Positions 23,736-35,040 of a stretch of DNA of 64,000 nt are shown here, in pieces. The stretch's first letter is position 1. Every line of letters starts with the position of its first letter. The position numbers and the translations under genes are program-made. Source of the DNA: Sipunculus nudus (lineage: Eukaryota; Annelida; Sipuncula; Golfingiida; Sipunculidae); assembly GCA_026874595.1 (NCBI GenBank), contig CM049312.1:53879429-53943428 (forward strand), in the 5' to 3' direction. The notes beneath the pieces were generated by a model. That model saw only the letters and a list, made by a program, of their open reading frames with translations. It did not search any database and was not told where the DNA came from.

Positions 23736-24204
23736 ACAAACTAAAGAAACAAAAATTTCAGCAGAGAACCAACTTTTGTCATACAATATCGATATTCTGT
23801 TGATGATTTCATGCTGATAATAAATCCTAACATTACCTCTAACACTCCGCCCTAATTGATCATTAATGGACCACCAACTGACTGGCTGCATGTAACAGGT
23901 GCGGATCCAGGTTTCGGAAAAGGAACGGCCCAACCGTCCAGGACTAATGCCATAACCTAAAAAAGGTCCAAAGTTCCAGAAAAGGCGGGGGACTGCAGGC
24001 AACAAATAAAAAGTTAGTCTGAAACCCTTACAGGTTACAGCGGCTTAAAATGGGGGATCCGGACAACCTTCTGGAATCGCTTCTGTGTAAGTGTATACCC
24101 AATGCGCTATGAACTTCTTACTTCAAATCGTTTAATGTGTGAACCGTTACCGAATAAGAACCATTGTTTATGGTCTATCTCGAATGATTTTACAACTGAT
24201 AGTG

Positions 24205-24425
24205 CTTGAAACAGCGAGGTGTGTTTCAATAAATACCAGCCATGATGACCAACCTGGGACACACTCAGCATGACACATACAAGGTTGACTAATTTATCAG
24301 TGAACACAGACACTATTGAGCACTCTTCAAACTGATCTCAGTGAGAATCACATCACTTTAAACTGGGTCAGCATATCGACAAATTCCATAAATCTAAACG
24401 ATCGAGACCTGTAAGTGTTAATTGT
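24205..24425 (-). repeat. Duplicated segment, copy 2
   Basis: See 20885-21165. Here the frame equivalent to EECSIVS... continues DKLVNLVCVML and then shifts. The pair flanks the 24-bp minisatellite at a distance of about 3.2 kb, in direct orientation. Confidence 0.5.
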
Positions 24426-26142
24426 GGATTGTTGATACAAACAAGACTTAGTCTTGAAAGACTTAGTTCTTAGCTACAATATCTCTTAACATTTTTTGTC
24501 ATCTTAAAACTTTATCCATAAGGTCGTCATGCCATACAGGGACGTCAATGCAGAAGGGGGGGGGGGGGTATATATCCCCCCGCACTTTTTAGCAAGGGAG
24601 GGTGGTCAATGGAATCATCCAAATCTGTTAAAAATTAACCAATACTGGGAACGTAATGTCTTATTTTTTAAAACCTTACACTTAATTGTGATATATATTT
24701 AGAAGGTGTCACAAAAAAAACTATAGTGTTGTCCCCACTTAGGAGATAACCAGCTGATTGACTCTACCAGTAGAGAACCGTCAGCTGAGGGACTCCATTA
24801 GTAGAAGAATAGTAGATAATTTAAGAATGTAACGGAGAGAGAGACTCTATCAGAGGCACTCTATCGGACGACCCAGCCAGTGGCAAACCAGTATCATTAA
24901 TTTTCTAGGCTTTTTTTTCTTAATTTTCTTTATTATACCATATTCATCATCAATTCTATTATCACAGGAGCACATCAATAGACACCCGCCTAAATATAGC
25001 ATGTTAATTTTTGTCATAAGCTATCCATGATGTCGACATGTTTACAAGACGTCTCCGTTAATGGATTAGTTGTATAGCTTGCCATGAGATGAATGAACAA
25101 TATATCATCTGGCAAACATTTGCCTGCAGGCATACCAAATAGTCGGTAGTTAACGCTACCTATTATCGCCTTGCTACACTGATGGTGTTTTCCTATGACG
25201 TAAGCACTATTGGGGAGGTTTCCTAGGATTTTACCGCAAGTAAACATGGGCCATTAATTCATCATCAGCCTTGATCTCTGACGTAAAGAACTAATATCCA
25301 ATGACAGAGAATCGCCGGTTCCTTCGACCGTCTTTTGACGTGATAATATGCAAATGTATGCAAACTGGAGAGGCCGTTAATATGAAGGACCTAAGTAGTT
25401 CCGGTCTAAGAGACCCCCCCCCCCCCCCCCCCACCGTACTTTGAATTACGTTCTCCTTTACATATTTATTGCCAAATATAATTAGTAACGCCCTCGTGTT
25501 AATATTTCGTCATAAAAGCCACCATTTTTAACTAAGTCGTCTGGATCAGGTTAACCTAGAGCGATGAAATTAGTTCTTTTGTCTGTCATCCAAAAAAGGG
25601 TACATGCTCACATGAACAGGCGTGTTTTACACGGTGTTATGCTTTCGTCTCGTACAAGAAAGATATATACCAATGCTTTTTAAAGTGTACGCCATGTCGT
25701 CGCACTTATAAAGAAAAAAAGGATATTTATGATTGGAAACAATGCACAGTGCTAGGCAGCCACCTTATGCACTCTCGCGTTATAAGGAAACATAATCTAC
25801 GTAACATCTAAATGTCATCTGTGATTTCAAATTGCTGATACAGAATTTCTTCGATAACCTTATGTAAAAGATATTTGTGTTTGCTTAATTTGATACAATT
25901 ATCACTTGAAACAGACTTTACTTCCAGATATATGGTACTAATTTTCAGGGGTGGAGGGGTTTTAAAACCATGTGTGGTTCCAGCGACAGCACATGGAGAA
26001 ACACGAGTCAAGTGCAAGATCCCATACGGGTGGTTAGTGATTAATTGGCATGAGGCGACCCGGTAACAAGCCGCGTGGAAACTTCGTTTTCTGCGAAGTA
26101 AGTACGCTCATTAAAGAAATTGAAAAGACATTTGCTGCGCAG
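24426..26142. other. Intron of the nested gene
   Basis: Holds a G/C run at 24557-24580, outlying degenerate 24-bp units at 24740-24890 and a 19-base C run at 25414-25432. A strong-looking donor (GAA/GTAAGTACG) lies at about 26098, only 45 bp before the acceptor of the next exon, too close to be its own intron. No other exon was accepted. Confidence 0.4.
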
Positions 26143-26303
26143 ACGAAAATCATGTTACTGGAGACAGCACGATGCAAGTCAGAAGCATAGTCGCCGAATA
26201 CGAAAGGAGGGAAAATACCTCTGATCTCATGGGTTTGTCATTTGATGTAGACAGTAACTACGTCGATGAAGTCCATATAAATCATTCTGCACCCGACTGT
26301 GAG
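26143..26303 (+). CDS. Nested gene, exon 2
   Basis: 161 nt with acceptor CTGCGCAG and donor GAG/GTAAGTTG. It completes Asp with exon 1 and then reads ENHVTGDSTMQVRSI, VAEYERRENTSDLMG and LSFDVDSNYVDEVHINHSAPDCE in three consecutive stretches, ending in phase 0. An internal ATG at 26172 could be an alternative start. The composition is acidic and hydrophilic with no signal peptide or membrane helix. No domain is recognised. The strong donor and the phase match on both sides are the main evidence. Confidence 0.55.
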
Positions 26304-26543
26304 GTAAGTTGTTCATTAGCGCAGTCATCCGTTGTGAAAACAAATAGAGCTAGTGATACAAATGGATATTTAATAAGTTCACACAATCCCCGCTCATGAA
26401 CAGGTCATGTAAGTCATTAATTTAGTATTGTAATGGGAATTTTGTGTCAATGTCAGTCAGCTGGGATACTCACTGGGAGTCATTACATTTGTAATGTAAT
26501 AGCATAGCCTGTATTAATAAATATATATGTATACATATATATT

Positions 26544-26548
<5 letters not shown>

Positions 26549-26596
<48 letters not shown>

Positions 26597-26739
26597 CTCA
26601 GCACTTGTAAACGTGTGGTGTTATTTTGCTCTTCATAATTGTTCTGTTAACGTGAACCAAAATGACGGCTAAGATAAACGATAAGTGACGATAAAAGGGT
26701 ATTCGTAGACGCATGGTGGCATATATATATATATATATA

Positions 26740-26787
<48 letters not shown>
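26549..26787. repeat. Two (TA)n tracts
   Basis: TA runs at 26549-26594 and 26720-26787, the second interrupted by TTTT. In the intron of the nested gene. Confidence 0.9.
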
Positions 26788-26788
<1 letters not shown>

Positions 26789-27019
26789 TTATTAAGGATC
26801 CGACCTCTGGAATTAATAATTTTATTAGTGACAAAGTACATCACATAAACATAAATATTAAATGACAGGCATCACAACTAGAGGCTCCGGAAGCCACCCT
26901 TATCCTGATCTTATAAATATTGATGACTGTGGTTGATCTTTCACGACTTCTTTAAAAGCAGCAACATGTGCTCATGTGAGCACTCAGGCAGAATCTAACG
27001 CGGATAAAACATGTTTATA

Positions 27020-28020
27020 TCAATTATAGGCCGCAGGGCCGCACCTTTACTAAGCGGGTTACACAGTTTGCTAGTATAGGCCGCAGGGCAGCACCTTTAG
27101 CGATTGACACAATTTCCTGGTATAGCCCACAGGGCAGCACCTTTCACGAATAACAATTTGCTAGTTTAGCCCACAGGGCAGCACTTATCATGGATAACAA
27201 TTTGCTAGTATAGCCCACAAGACAGCACCTATCACGGATAACAATTTGTTAGAAAATCCCACAGGACATCACCTATCACGGAGAACAATATGCTGGTATA
27301 GGCCACAGGGCAGCACCTATCATGGATAACAATTTGCTACTATAGACCACAGGGTAGCACCTATCACGGATAACAATTCGCTGGTATAGGCCACAGGGCA
27401 GCACCTTTCACGGATAACAATTTGCTAGTGTAGCCCACAGGGTAGCACCTATCACGGATAACAATTCGCTGGTATAGCCCACAGGGCAGCATCTTCACAG
27501 ATAACAATTGGCTGGTATAGGCCACAGGGCAGCAACTATCACGGATAACAATTTGCTAGTATAGGCCACAGGGCAGCACCTATCACAGTTAACAATTAGC
27601 TAGTATAGCCCACAGGGCAGCACCATTCACTGATAACAATTTGCTACTATAGACCATAGGGTAGCACCTATCACGGATAACAATTTGCTTGTATAGGCCA
27701 CAGGGCAGCACCTATCACGGTTAACAATTTGCTAGTATAGCCCATAGGGCAGCACCTAACACGGGTAACACAATTTGCTAATATAAGCCACAGGGCAGCA
27801 CCTAACCTAAAACACATAAATACATGCTCGTATAGGCTCTCGGGCAACACATAAGATCGGTTACACCTTTTGCTTCCGTAGGTCACAAAGCAGCGACTTA
27901 CGTAGGCGGCAAGGCAGCACCTTACGCGGGTTATAAAATTTGATTTTGTTGACCAGAAGACAGTGCCTATCGAGGGTTACAATAACATTTGCATACGAAG
28001 GCCAACAGGTAGCATCTATC
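27020..28020. repeat. 44-bp minisatellite
   Basis: The unit is TAGTATAGCCCACAGGGCAG followed by CACCTATCACGGATAACAATTTGC. About 20 units are recognisable; those from 27030 to 27780 are well preserved, and the right end (27830-28020) decays to TAGGCC..AGGGCAGCACCTTA-like remnants with different spacing. Lies between exons 2 and 3 of the nested gene. Confidence 0.9.
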
Positions 28021-28049
28021 GAGGGTACATTACATTAAAATCTCGCTTT

Positions 28050-28290
28050 ACGTCCACCCCACTTTGACGACCACCCCCGATAAGACGATCACTTGTTTTG
28101 GTCCGGGACTATTGGTAATCGTGTTCAAAACCTCCTACTAACACGACCACCCCGCTGACACGACCACCATGCTAACACGACAACCATGCTAAAAAAAGAC
28201 CAGCCCGCTAACACGACAACCATGCTAACACGACCACCCCGCTTACTCGACCACCCCGCTAACACGACCACAATGCTAAGACGATCACTT
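28050..28290. repeat. About 18-bp tandem array inside a TE-like end
   Basis: Units of CGCTAACACGACCACC with variants (CATGCTAACACGACAACC). The array is flanked by TTACGTCCACCCC...AAGACGATCACTTGTTTTGGTCC on the left and AAGACGATCACTTTGGATGGTCC on the right. So the array appears to be an expansion of one element's own GACGACCAC-type sequence. Similar wording (GTGGTCCCTAGACGGGGTTCTACTGTA) occurs at about 45945. Confidence 0.7.
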
Positions 28291-28299
28291 TGGATGGTC

Positions 28300-29280
28300 C
28301 CGCAGGTGTCCGTGTTATGCATGTCACAAGGTAACGCCTTAAGAGAGTTAAAACATTAACGGCCACAACATTCTATAGAATGAAATTAAAGTTGGATATC
28401 ATGTGTTTAACGGGTAGAGTGTGGGAAAATATAGTACTCGAAAATCCACAACGGATATGATTTGATTAGATAACAATTCTACCTAAATGTTTAATTAAGC
28501 TTGAAAAAATTCGGGTTTTCACCGTTAATTTATTACCTGTGGCTGATAATGCTGGGTGCGTGGGATGATGACGTCACTCGGTCGAAATGGCACATGCATA
28601 TCAAAATTCGCTTAAAGGTCAGTTATAAATTATTGCAAGGAACATTGCGCTAGGATTCGAAAAGCAGTTAAAAAGGATAAAACAGGTCAAAGAAAGCCGC
28701 CGAGACGTTTCCATGCTCCGCCCGTCGTACTGGAAGACAGGAAACAATTAACCTGTTTTCAATTGACGTAGGTGTTCTAAATCACCCAGTGTGGAATCAC
28801 TAGGGTACAGACCAGGGACAAACAGAGGTCAGAGTTCATGTTCCACCTGTACTGGGTATGTACCGTTCTGTACTAAAGTAGCCCTCGGTTCAAGGTGACG
28901 AGAATATATGTTTAAAACCGTTACCTAACATAGTTAATGTTATCTTTGAGTTTGTTATCTTTACAGTTTGAACAAATAATGTTTCAATGAATTAAGGCAG
29001 CTCTCTAAAATAAGGGGTTTTTTTTTTTTTCTTGAACTCTGAAAAAGGTATGTGATACCCTATGTAATTTACTAGGTAACGGTGCAACTATCACGCAGTA
29101 AATTGCGCGTTACTGAATTTCCACCTCAATGCCTTTTGTACTTCAGCGCAAATTTATTTGACTGGACCAGAGTGTATATAAAATGAACCCATTGTCTTAT
29201 AATCGGAGTTCACTGACATATTAAAACAAAGAGATTTATCTGATTAGTTAAACGTCCCCCTAATACAATTAATTTCATAA
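28300..29280. other. Intronic stretch of the nested gene
   Basis: A consensus CRE, TGACGTCA, lies near 28567 and a T run near 29020. No exon was accepted here. Confidence 0.4.
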
Positions 29281-29284
29281 GCTT

Positions 29285-30545
29285 TAAAGGGGCCTGACTA
29301 GTCGAGTGGTAAAACGCTCGGCTCTCTCTGCTGGCGACCCGGGTTCGATCCACGATGTGGCAATATGAGTGTGGTTTGTAGTGGCCCATCCTAGGTCGGT
29401 GGTTTTTCTCCAGGTTCTCCAGTTGCCTTCATCTCTAGAAACTACTGAATGCTACAACCTGAGCCATGGAGGGAAACTACCGAATGCTACAACCTGAGCC
29501 ATGGAGAGAAACTACCGAATGCTACAACCTGAGCCATGGAGAGAAACTACCGAATGCTACAACCTGAGCCATGGAGAGAAACTACCGAATGCTTCAACCT
29601 GAGCCATGGAGAGAAACTACCGAATGCTACAACCTGAGCCATGGAGAGAAACTACCGAATGCTACAACCTGAGCCATGGAGAGAAACTACCGAATGCTAC
29701 AACCTGAGCCATGGAGAGAAACTACCGAATGCTACAACCTGAGCCATGGAGAGAAACTACCGAATGCTACAACCTGAGCCATGGAGAGAAACTACCGAAT
29801 GCTACAACCTGAGCCATGGAGAGCAACTACCGAATGCTACAACCTGAGCCATGGAGAGAAACTACCGAATGCTACAACCTGAGCCATGGACGGAAACTAC
29901 CGAATGCTACAACCTGAGCCATGGAGGGTAACTACCGAATGCTACAACCTGAGCCATGGAGGGAAACTACCGAATGCTACAACCTGAGCCATGGAGAGAA
30001 ACTACCGAATGCTACAACCTGAGCCATGGAGAGAAACTACCGAATGCTACAGCCTGAGCCATGGAGAGAAACTACCGAATGCTACAACCTGAGCCATGGA
30101 GAGAAACTACCGAATGCTACAACCTGAGCCATGGAGAGAAACTACTGAATGCTACAACCTGAGCCATGGAGAGAAACTACCGAATGCTACAACCTGAGCC
30201 ATGGAGAGAAACTACCGAATGCTACAACCTGAGCCATGGAGAGAAACTACCGAATGCTACAACCTGAGCCATGGGGAGAAACTACCGAATGCTACAACCT
30301 GAGCCATGGGGAGAAACTACCGAATGCTACAACCTGAGCCATGGAGAGAAACTACCGAATGCTACAACCTGAGCCATGGAGAGAAACTACCGAATGCTAC
30401 AACCTGAGCCATGGAGAGAAACTACCGAATGCTACAACCTGAGCCATGGAGAAAAACTACCGAATGCTACAACCTGAGCCATGGAGAGTGCCTCGATTAG
30501 TAATGATAACTATTTGTGCAATCCATGTAAAATTAGTATGTAATT
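29285..30545 (+). mobile_element. tRNA-derived SINE carrying an internal minisatellite
   Basis: The head GGCCTGACTAGTCGAGTGG contains an A-box (TAGTCGAGTGG), and CGGGTTCGATCC supplies a B-box at normal tRNA spacing, so the 5' end is tRNA-derived on the plus strand. It continues through a central part (GTGGCCCATCCTAGGTCGG, GGTTTTTCTCCAGGTTCTCC) resembling SINE central domains seen in molluscs. The 35-bp array then replaces or expands the body, and a tail GGAGAGTGCCTC...CAATCCATGTAAAAT follows. The same tail is at the window's left edge, which supports its being part of the element. No target duplication was identified. Confidence 0.75.
29437..30488 (+). repeat. 35-bp minisatellite, about 30 units
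   Basis: The unit is GAGAGAAACTACCGAATGCT followed by ACAACCTGAGCCATG, 35 bp, in about 30 nearly identical copies. Only scattered substitutions are present (GAGGG, GGGAG, ACTACTG), which indicates recent expansion or homogenisation. The final unit runs directly into the SINE tail. Confidence 0.95.
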
Positions 30546-30641
30546 ATAATTTCCAACATGTACTCAACATATTTACACATATTTTTTCTCTGTTGGGGTA
30601 TAACAGATGCTGTGCCTCTTTAGCAACATTTGTTTTTACAG

Positions 30642-30827
30642 GGGTTTGGGTTAATTAGTGGAAAGTGTTCCCTGAAACCAGAATCAACAGTTGCTACAGA
30701 AGACAAAGCAGAAAGTCAAGAAAACCTCCACCATGAACCAGACGAGCAAATATCTTCCCCTGACCTACAAGTCTCACCGCTGACCACAGATAATCTCAAT
30801 ACAGCGGATTTGGGGGTGAATTACCAG
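30642..30827 (+). CDS. Nested gene, exon 3
   Basis: 186 nt, exactly 62 codons, phase 0 at both ends. Acceptor is TTTTTACAG and donor is CAG/GTCAGTGG. The translation starts GFGLISGKCSLKPEST and continues through acidic sequence (TEDKAESQENLHHEPDEQI, SSPDLQVSPLTTDN) to GVNYQ. It is low in hydrophobic residues and has several SP/TP-like sites (ISSPD, VSPL), as in disordered, phosphorylated proteins. No domain is recognised. It begins about 150 bp after the 35-bp array, so array length changes occur close to its acceptor. Confidence 0.65.
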
Positions 30828-31187
30828 GTCAGTGGCACTAAATCTGTGAAAATCCACCCTGCATGAGTGATATTTTTTTTTCAGAAAATAGAGTTTTTTT
30901 ACGTGTGTAATATTGATTATATATATTTCTTTACCATTTGCCGTAAGAATGTTATTTTACACTGAAGGAGAGAGCTATGATATTTAGAAAGTCTCGTGGT
31001 TGAAAAGACGGGGAATTAGAAATTTAAGAGCAGAAATGCTTAACTTGTAGTTTCTCTAAAGAATTCACCGTGTACACGATTCATTATTTCACTTAAGTTT
31101 AATAAAAATGAAACCTAACAAACCAAAGAAATCACTGATTTTAATCACTTAAGACTTTATCAATTTAGTAATTAAACATTGTAGCAG

Positions 31188-31349
31188 GGTATAAACCAGC
31201 GTGATGTAGACGTGTCAAGCTCATCCACGCCACCCGTTTCCGAGGACACTACGACCACGGACATACATCCGGAAGAAGAATCTTTCGGCAGCCAGGAAGT
31301 CAACACATCATCTAGTAGAGCTACACCACCACTTACTGACAAATCCAAG
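31188..31349 (+). CDS. Nested gene, exon 4
   Basis: 162 nt, 54 codons, phase 0-0, acceptor GTAGCAG and donor AAG/GTGCGTCC. It reads GINQRDVDVSSSSTPPV, SEDTTTTDIHPEEE, SFGSQEVNTSSSRATPPL and TDKSK. It is dominated by Ser, Thr, Pro and acidic residues and is probably disordered. CpG content is higher than in the flanking intron. The symmetric phase means it can be skipped without changing the frame. Not recognised as a known family. Confidence 0.65.
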
Positions 31350-31679
31350 GTGCGTCCACATACGTGTAATCAATATCAATATTATCTTTTTGTCTTTGTA
31401 TTCTATATATGATAACGTTTGACGTTCTCTTGTTGGATGTCAAAATGCGAGAATTACAGGCCTCCTGGTTTCAAGAACTTGAGACAATGCTCGATATGTT
31501 AATAAGCATTTCCCATCCACACTAGCGACATCTGTTGGCGACCATTGACACTTATTGTTCGGGTCCGTTATACCGGCTATAAAGATCACGTGTGGCATAT
31601 ATAAAACGGCTACGTACGATAACGAGCATGACCCCGGGAACTAACCTCGGATTATATGTAATGACTACAGGCACTCCTA

Positions 31680-31819
31680 ATCAGTAGTCATTTACATGTA
31701 AACAATGGGTGATATAAGGGGGCGTACCCATGTAAATATAGTATTAAAGAGAATTTTATACTGTTTCATGGTAACGCCCTCTTATATCAACCACTGTTTA
31801 CATGTAAATGACTATTGAT
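31680..31819. mobile_element. 140-bp hairpin MITE
   Basis: Left arm ATCAGTAGTCATTTACATGT... and right arm ...ACATGTAAATGACTATTGAT are inverted over about 47 bp each, with few mismatches (GATATAAGGGGGCGTACC against GGTAACGCCCTCTTATATC). A short AT-rich loop separates them. No coding capacity. It lies in the intron after exon 4 of the nested gene. Confidence 0.75.
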
Positions 31820-31879
31820 ATAGAGCACCTGTGTACATTTCTTTCATAAGCTTCTGGTACATATTTTCGTCGTTAAGTT

Positions 31880-32004
31880 TCTGTGACAGGTTATTATATC
31901 AAAATTCTGCAATAGGTTAATGTTGCAAATCTCTGTGGCAGCTTCCTTTGGCAAAATTCTGTAGTAGATTACTGTTGCAATGTCTGTGTCAGGGTTCTTT
32001 CGCT
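31880..32004. repeat. About 52-bp tandem repeat, 2.4 units
   Basis: CTGTG(A/G)CAG...CAAAATTCTG.A.TAG.TTA.TGTTGCAA is repeated twice and begins a third time (CTGTGTCAGGGTTCTTTCGC). Confidence 0.55.
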
Positions 32005-32755
32005 GCATGGGAATATTAAAAAATGGTATTTTTTAACAAAAATTTAAATACTGCTTAGTTATAATGTTAGACATTGGCTTAATCCTGGTAAAAATGACTT
32101 GAACAAATTTTTCTATTACACAGTTATTCAGTGTTAATTTTCTTATTCAAGAACGCTGAAAACTGGGCATTTCTCGCAAAGTTTTTCACGTCGCATTTTG
32201 ATTTTGTATGGTTCTGACAATGAATAACGTCCTTTACTGAAATGAAAAATTTGTCCTTGTACTTTTTATGGTTGCTGTAAAATGTGCACTTGTCCGTAAA
32301 ACAGGTTTGTCTGGTCTTTTCAGTCCCACGCATTTAAGTACATAAATATGGTTCGTGACAGACACGGTCCAGCGGTTTTGCCCCCGTTCCGTAGAAAAAT
32401 CATGTGATATGTAATGACGTCATCATTAGGGTAGCATGCCACTATGCTTCCTGATTTATTTTGCTAAAAGCTACGTGTAAACCAACCTTCCGCCAGAACG
32501 CTTTTCTACTCAAACCGAAACTAGTCAAGTTAGGAAGGGTGTGACAGTCGAGACAATTGTTGTCACATTTTGAGGAAACACCTTCTGTTTCTATTTCACA
32601 TTGACATGCTTACAAAATATTACTCTTTACTTATCCGTTCCGCAAAAACAAGTTTATGTAATTTCAAATTCTAACACGACGCGTTTGAACAGACTACATA
32701 ACCCCCTTTCACTACATTTATACCAACGCTTTCTGTGTAGGAACCCCAGTGTTTG
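32005..32755. other. Intronic stretch
   Basis: A CRE-like TGACGTCA lies near 32414. A hairpin GTTTGTGGGCT (32751-32761) pairs with 32773-32783 around an 11-base loop, just before a SINE-like sequence. No coding evidence. Confidence 0.4.
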
Positions 32756-32783
32756 TGGGCTGTAGATTTGCAAGCCCACAAAC

Positions 32784-33130
32784 CTTGACCAGCAGAGGCG
32801 TGCTCTTAGTACGGTTCTGCGCAATGTGCGTGTAGCGTATCTTTCCACTGAGTCGGTACACTGCAAGGTGTGGGTTCGAATCTGATATTGGCTGGTGTCG
32901 GCCCGTGACCGATTTTCACTCGCAGTGAAAAGCCGGTCCCACAGTAATTGTTCCACAGGTTTTCTTTAAACACGATCCCAACACATATATGCAACATGCG
33001 CCCTATATCACTCAGTTTTTGCTTTGTCCATTCAAACTGGCCCTCTGTCTTAAAGCCTCTAACATTGCGGCATTGTTCCCGAGGCTTTTTCCTCCTGCCA
33101 TTATATTTGCTAGACCCTAGAACCTAACCT
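32784..33130 (+). mobile_element. Possible tRNA-derived SINE
   Basis: GTGTGGGTTCGAATCTG supplies a B-box (GGTTCGAATC), with A-box-like wording weakly visible upstream (near 32805-32850). Downstream is GGTGTCGGCCCGTGACCG and a paired ACTCGCAGTGAAAAGCCGGTC, and the copy ends in CCTAGAACCTAACCTAAC. The tRNA-like head is less clear than in the other two SINEs. No target duplication was found. Confidence 0.4.
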
Positions 33131-33589
33131 AACACCGTGCAACATGATGAATGAAAAATAAACATATTTTATTTCTTGAAACATGTTGAAGAACAATGGA
33201 AACATGAAAAATCTTTGCCATTAACATTGTTGCGATATGTGTATTGCGAAATTGCCCAGTGTTTATGGAAGGCTTGAAAACAAGTGGGAAGGTAATTAGG
33301 TAGCCTTGTTTTCTCCAAAACGGGCTTGCTCAAGCCGGACCGGGTCACGTCCCAAATAGAATGGAGATAGAAGGCGGTGTGAAAAGCATGGCAGGTCCCT
33401 CCGGGAGGAGCCGGTGGTCGACCAGCTGTATAGCTCAATGTTGGCTGTTATTGTATGTCATCTTAGGATACTTGCACGGATCTTAGGATAAAGCCAAGGA
33501 CTGGCAAACTCCGCATGTACAATATAAGCTCATTAGGGAATTACCGATCTAGATATTTCTTGGCACCGCAGGTGCCATGTAAGTTTGGT

Positions 33590-35040
33590 GTCTGTACCAA
33601 CAATTTCTTTAGTTAATTATTGCCGTATTTTCATTTTAACATTATCGCTGCTGTGACCTTAAAAAATGTATCAAGGTCATCCATGTTCAAATTTGACCTA
33701 GCCGTTGATAAGATACATCAAACTTTTGGGTTTGGTGACTGTACCTCAAATTCTTAATAAAAAAAATCGTTCCGTTTAAACATCATTTTTAGCAAGAAAA
33801 AAAAAACATAAGGTGGCGCCACCTGTCTACTGAAGAAAACAATGCTATCAAAGATCTTATGTCAATTTGATTTTTAGACCAATCCATGCATCCTTCAGTG
33901 AGATATTAAAGTTAAGATCATTTCAGCGTTTTCGCCTCTGTGACCTTGAAAGTGCATCAAGGTCATCCATATTCGAACTTGGCCTAGCCCTTGATAAGAT
34001 GCATCTAATCTATAGGTTTGGTGACTGTACCACAAATTCTTTTTGAGTTATTGCCCTTATATCATTTTAGCATAATCGCTGCTGTGACCTTGAAAAAATG
34101 CATCAAGGTCATCCATGTTCGAACTTGACTTAGGCGTTGAGAAGCCGCATCAAACCTGTGGGTTTGGTGAATGTACCTCAAATTCTTTTTGAGTTATTGC
34201 CCTAATATCATTTTAGCATAATCGCTGCTGTGACCTTGAATAAATGCATCAAGGTCATCCATGTTCGAACTTGACTTAGCCGTTGAGAAGCTGCATCAAA
34301 CCTATGGGTTTAGTGACTGTACCTCAAATTCGTACAAAGTTATTGCGTTAAGATCATTTTAACAAGAAAACGACAGGTGGCGCCACCTGTCTTCTGCCAA
34401 AGACAAAGCTTTCCAAGATCTTTGGTCAATTTGAGTTTTGGATCATTCCATGTATCCCTTACTCAGATATTAAAGATTTAGTGTGAATTTCACCAAATAT
34501 GAGAATATTCAACGTCAAGGCCACTCTCATAGGAAAGGTCGTGACCTCAATTTAAATAAACATCATTCCATCACCAATATCTATGTATATGCGTAATATA
34601 AAATAAATCTGTCCATTAGTTTTTGACTTATAATGCTCACTGTACTGTCAAGAGGCAATTATGGGAGTATTAAAAGGCACGAAAACAAGTAAAGAATAAT
34701 AGGTGGCGCCACCAGTGTCTGAAACATGACAACCCTATCCATGATCTTCGACCAATTTGATTTTGGGATCAATCCATGCAAGATTTTTTTTTGAGATATT
34801 TAAGAATCTGTGTGGATTTTCCCCAAAATTGGAACTATTCAAGGTCAAGGACATTCTTCTGGTAAAGGTCATGATCTCATTTTGAATAGACGTCGTCCTC
34901 TCACCCATATCTATGCATATACCAAGTTTGGTAAAGATCCGTAAAATATTTTATTTAGTTATCGCGCCAACAAGATTTATAGGCGGCGGCGAGACCGTCA
35001 TGAAAACATAGTATCCCCCGACTTTGTCTTGGGATACATT
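33590..35040 (+). repeat. Dispersed repeat, family D, multi-unit copy
   Basis: Four units of about 145-290 bp share CGCTGCTGTGACCTTGAA, ATGCATCAAGGTCATCC, ATGTTCGAACTTGAC and GGGTTTGGTGACTGTACC. Three blocks contain the palindrome GGTGGCGCCACC, near 33814, 34378 and 34703. The right part (34480-35040) diverges and ends GTATCCCCCGACTTTG. The reverse-oriented relative is at 41560-42110. No coding frame; probably a transposable element with internal tandem duplication. It lies in the intron before exon 5 of the nested gene. Confidence 0.7.
33654..34257. promoter_or_regulatory. Four inverted pairs of nuclear-receptor-type half-sites
   Basis: TGACCTTGA...TCAAGGTCA pairs lie at 33654-33679, 33941-33965, 34085-34111 and 34231-34257. 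TCAAGGTCA is the extended monomer site of the ERR and SF-1/NR5A receptors. In three pairs both arms are perfect; the first has TGACCTTAA on one side. The pairing is a property of the repeat unit. Whether any receptor uses it is unknown. Confidence 0.45.

Noticed and set aside
22485-24005. Long minus-strand frames with LSWFPTMC, QLVPHNVP or SAGSPQCA repeats
   Set aside because: They are the three frames of a 24-bp minisatellite. Any stop-free unit divisible by three stays open in this way; there is no start context, splice site or non-repeat coding part.
26098-26143. A 45-bp intron implied by a strong donor at 26098 and the acceptor at 26142
   Set aside because: Too short for a metazoan spliceosomal intron; the acceptor pairs better by phase with the exon at 21753-21789.
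27020-28020. CRISPR-like regular array, and similarity of CGGATAACAATTT to the lac operator
   Set aside because: No variable spacers separate the repeats and the genome is eukaryotic. The operator match is a 13-base coincidence multiplied by the tandem array.
29437-30488. CRISPR-like array of 35-bp units
   Set aside because: Units are head to tail without spacers; this is a minisatellite inside a SINE.
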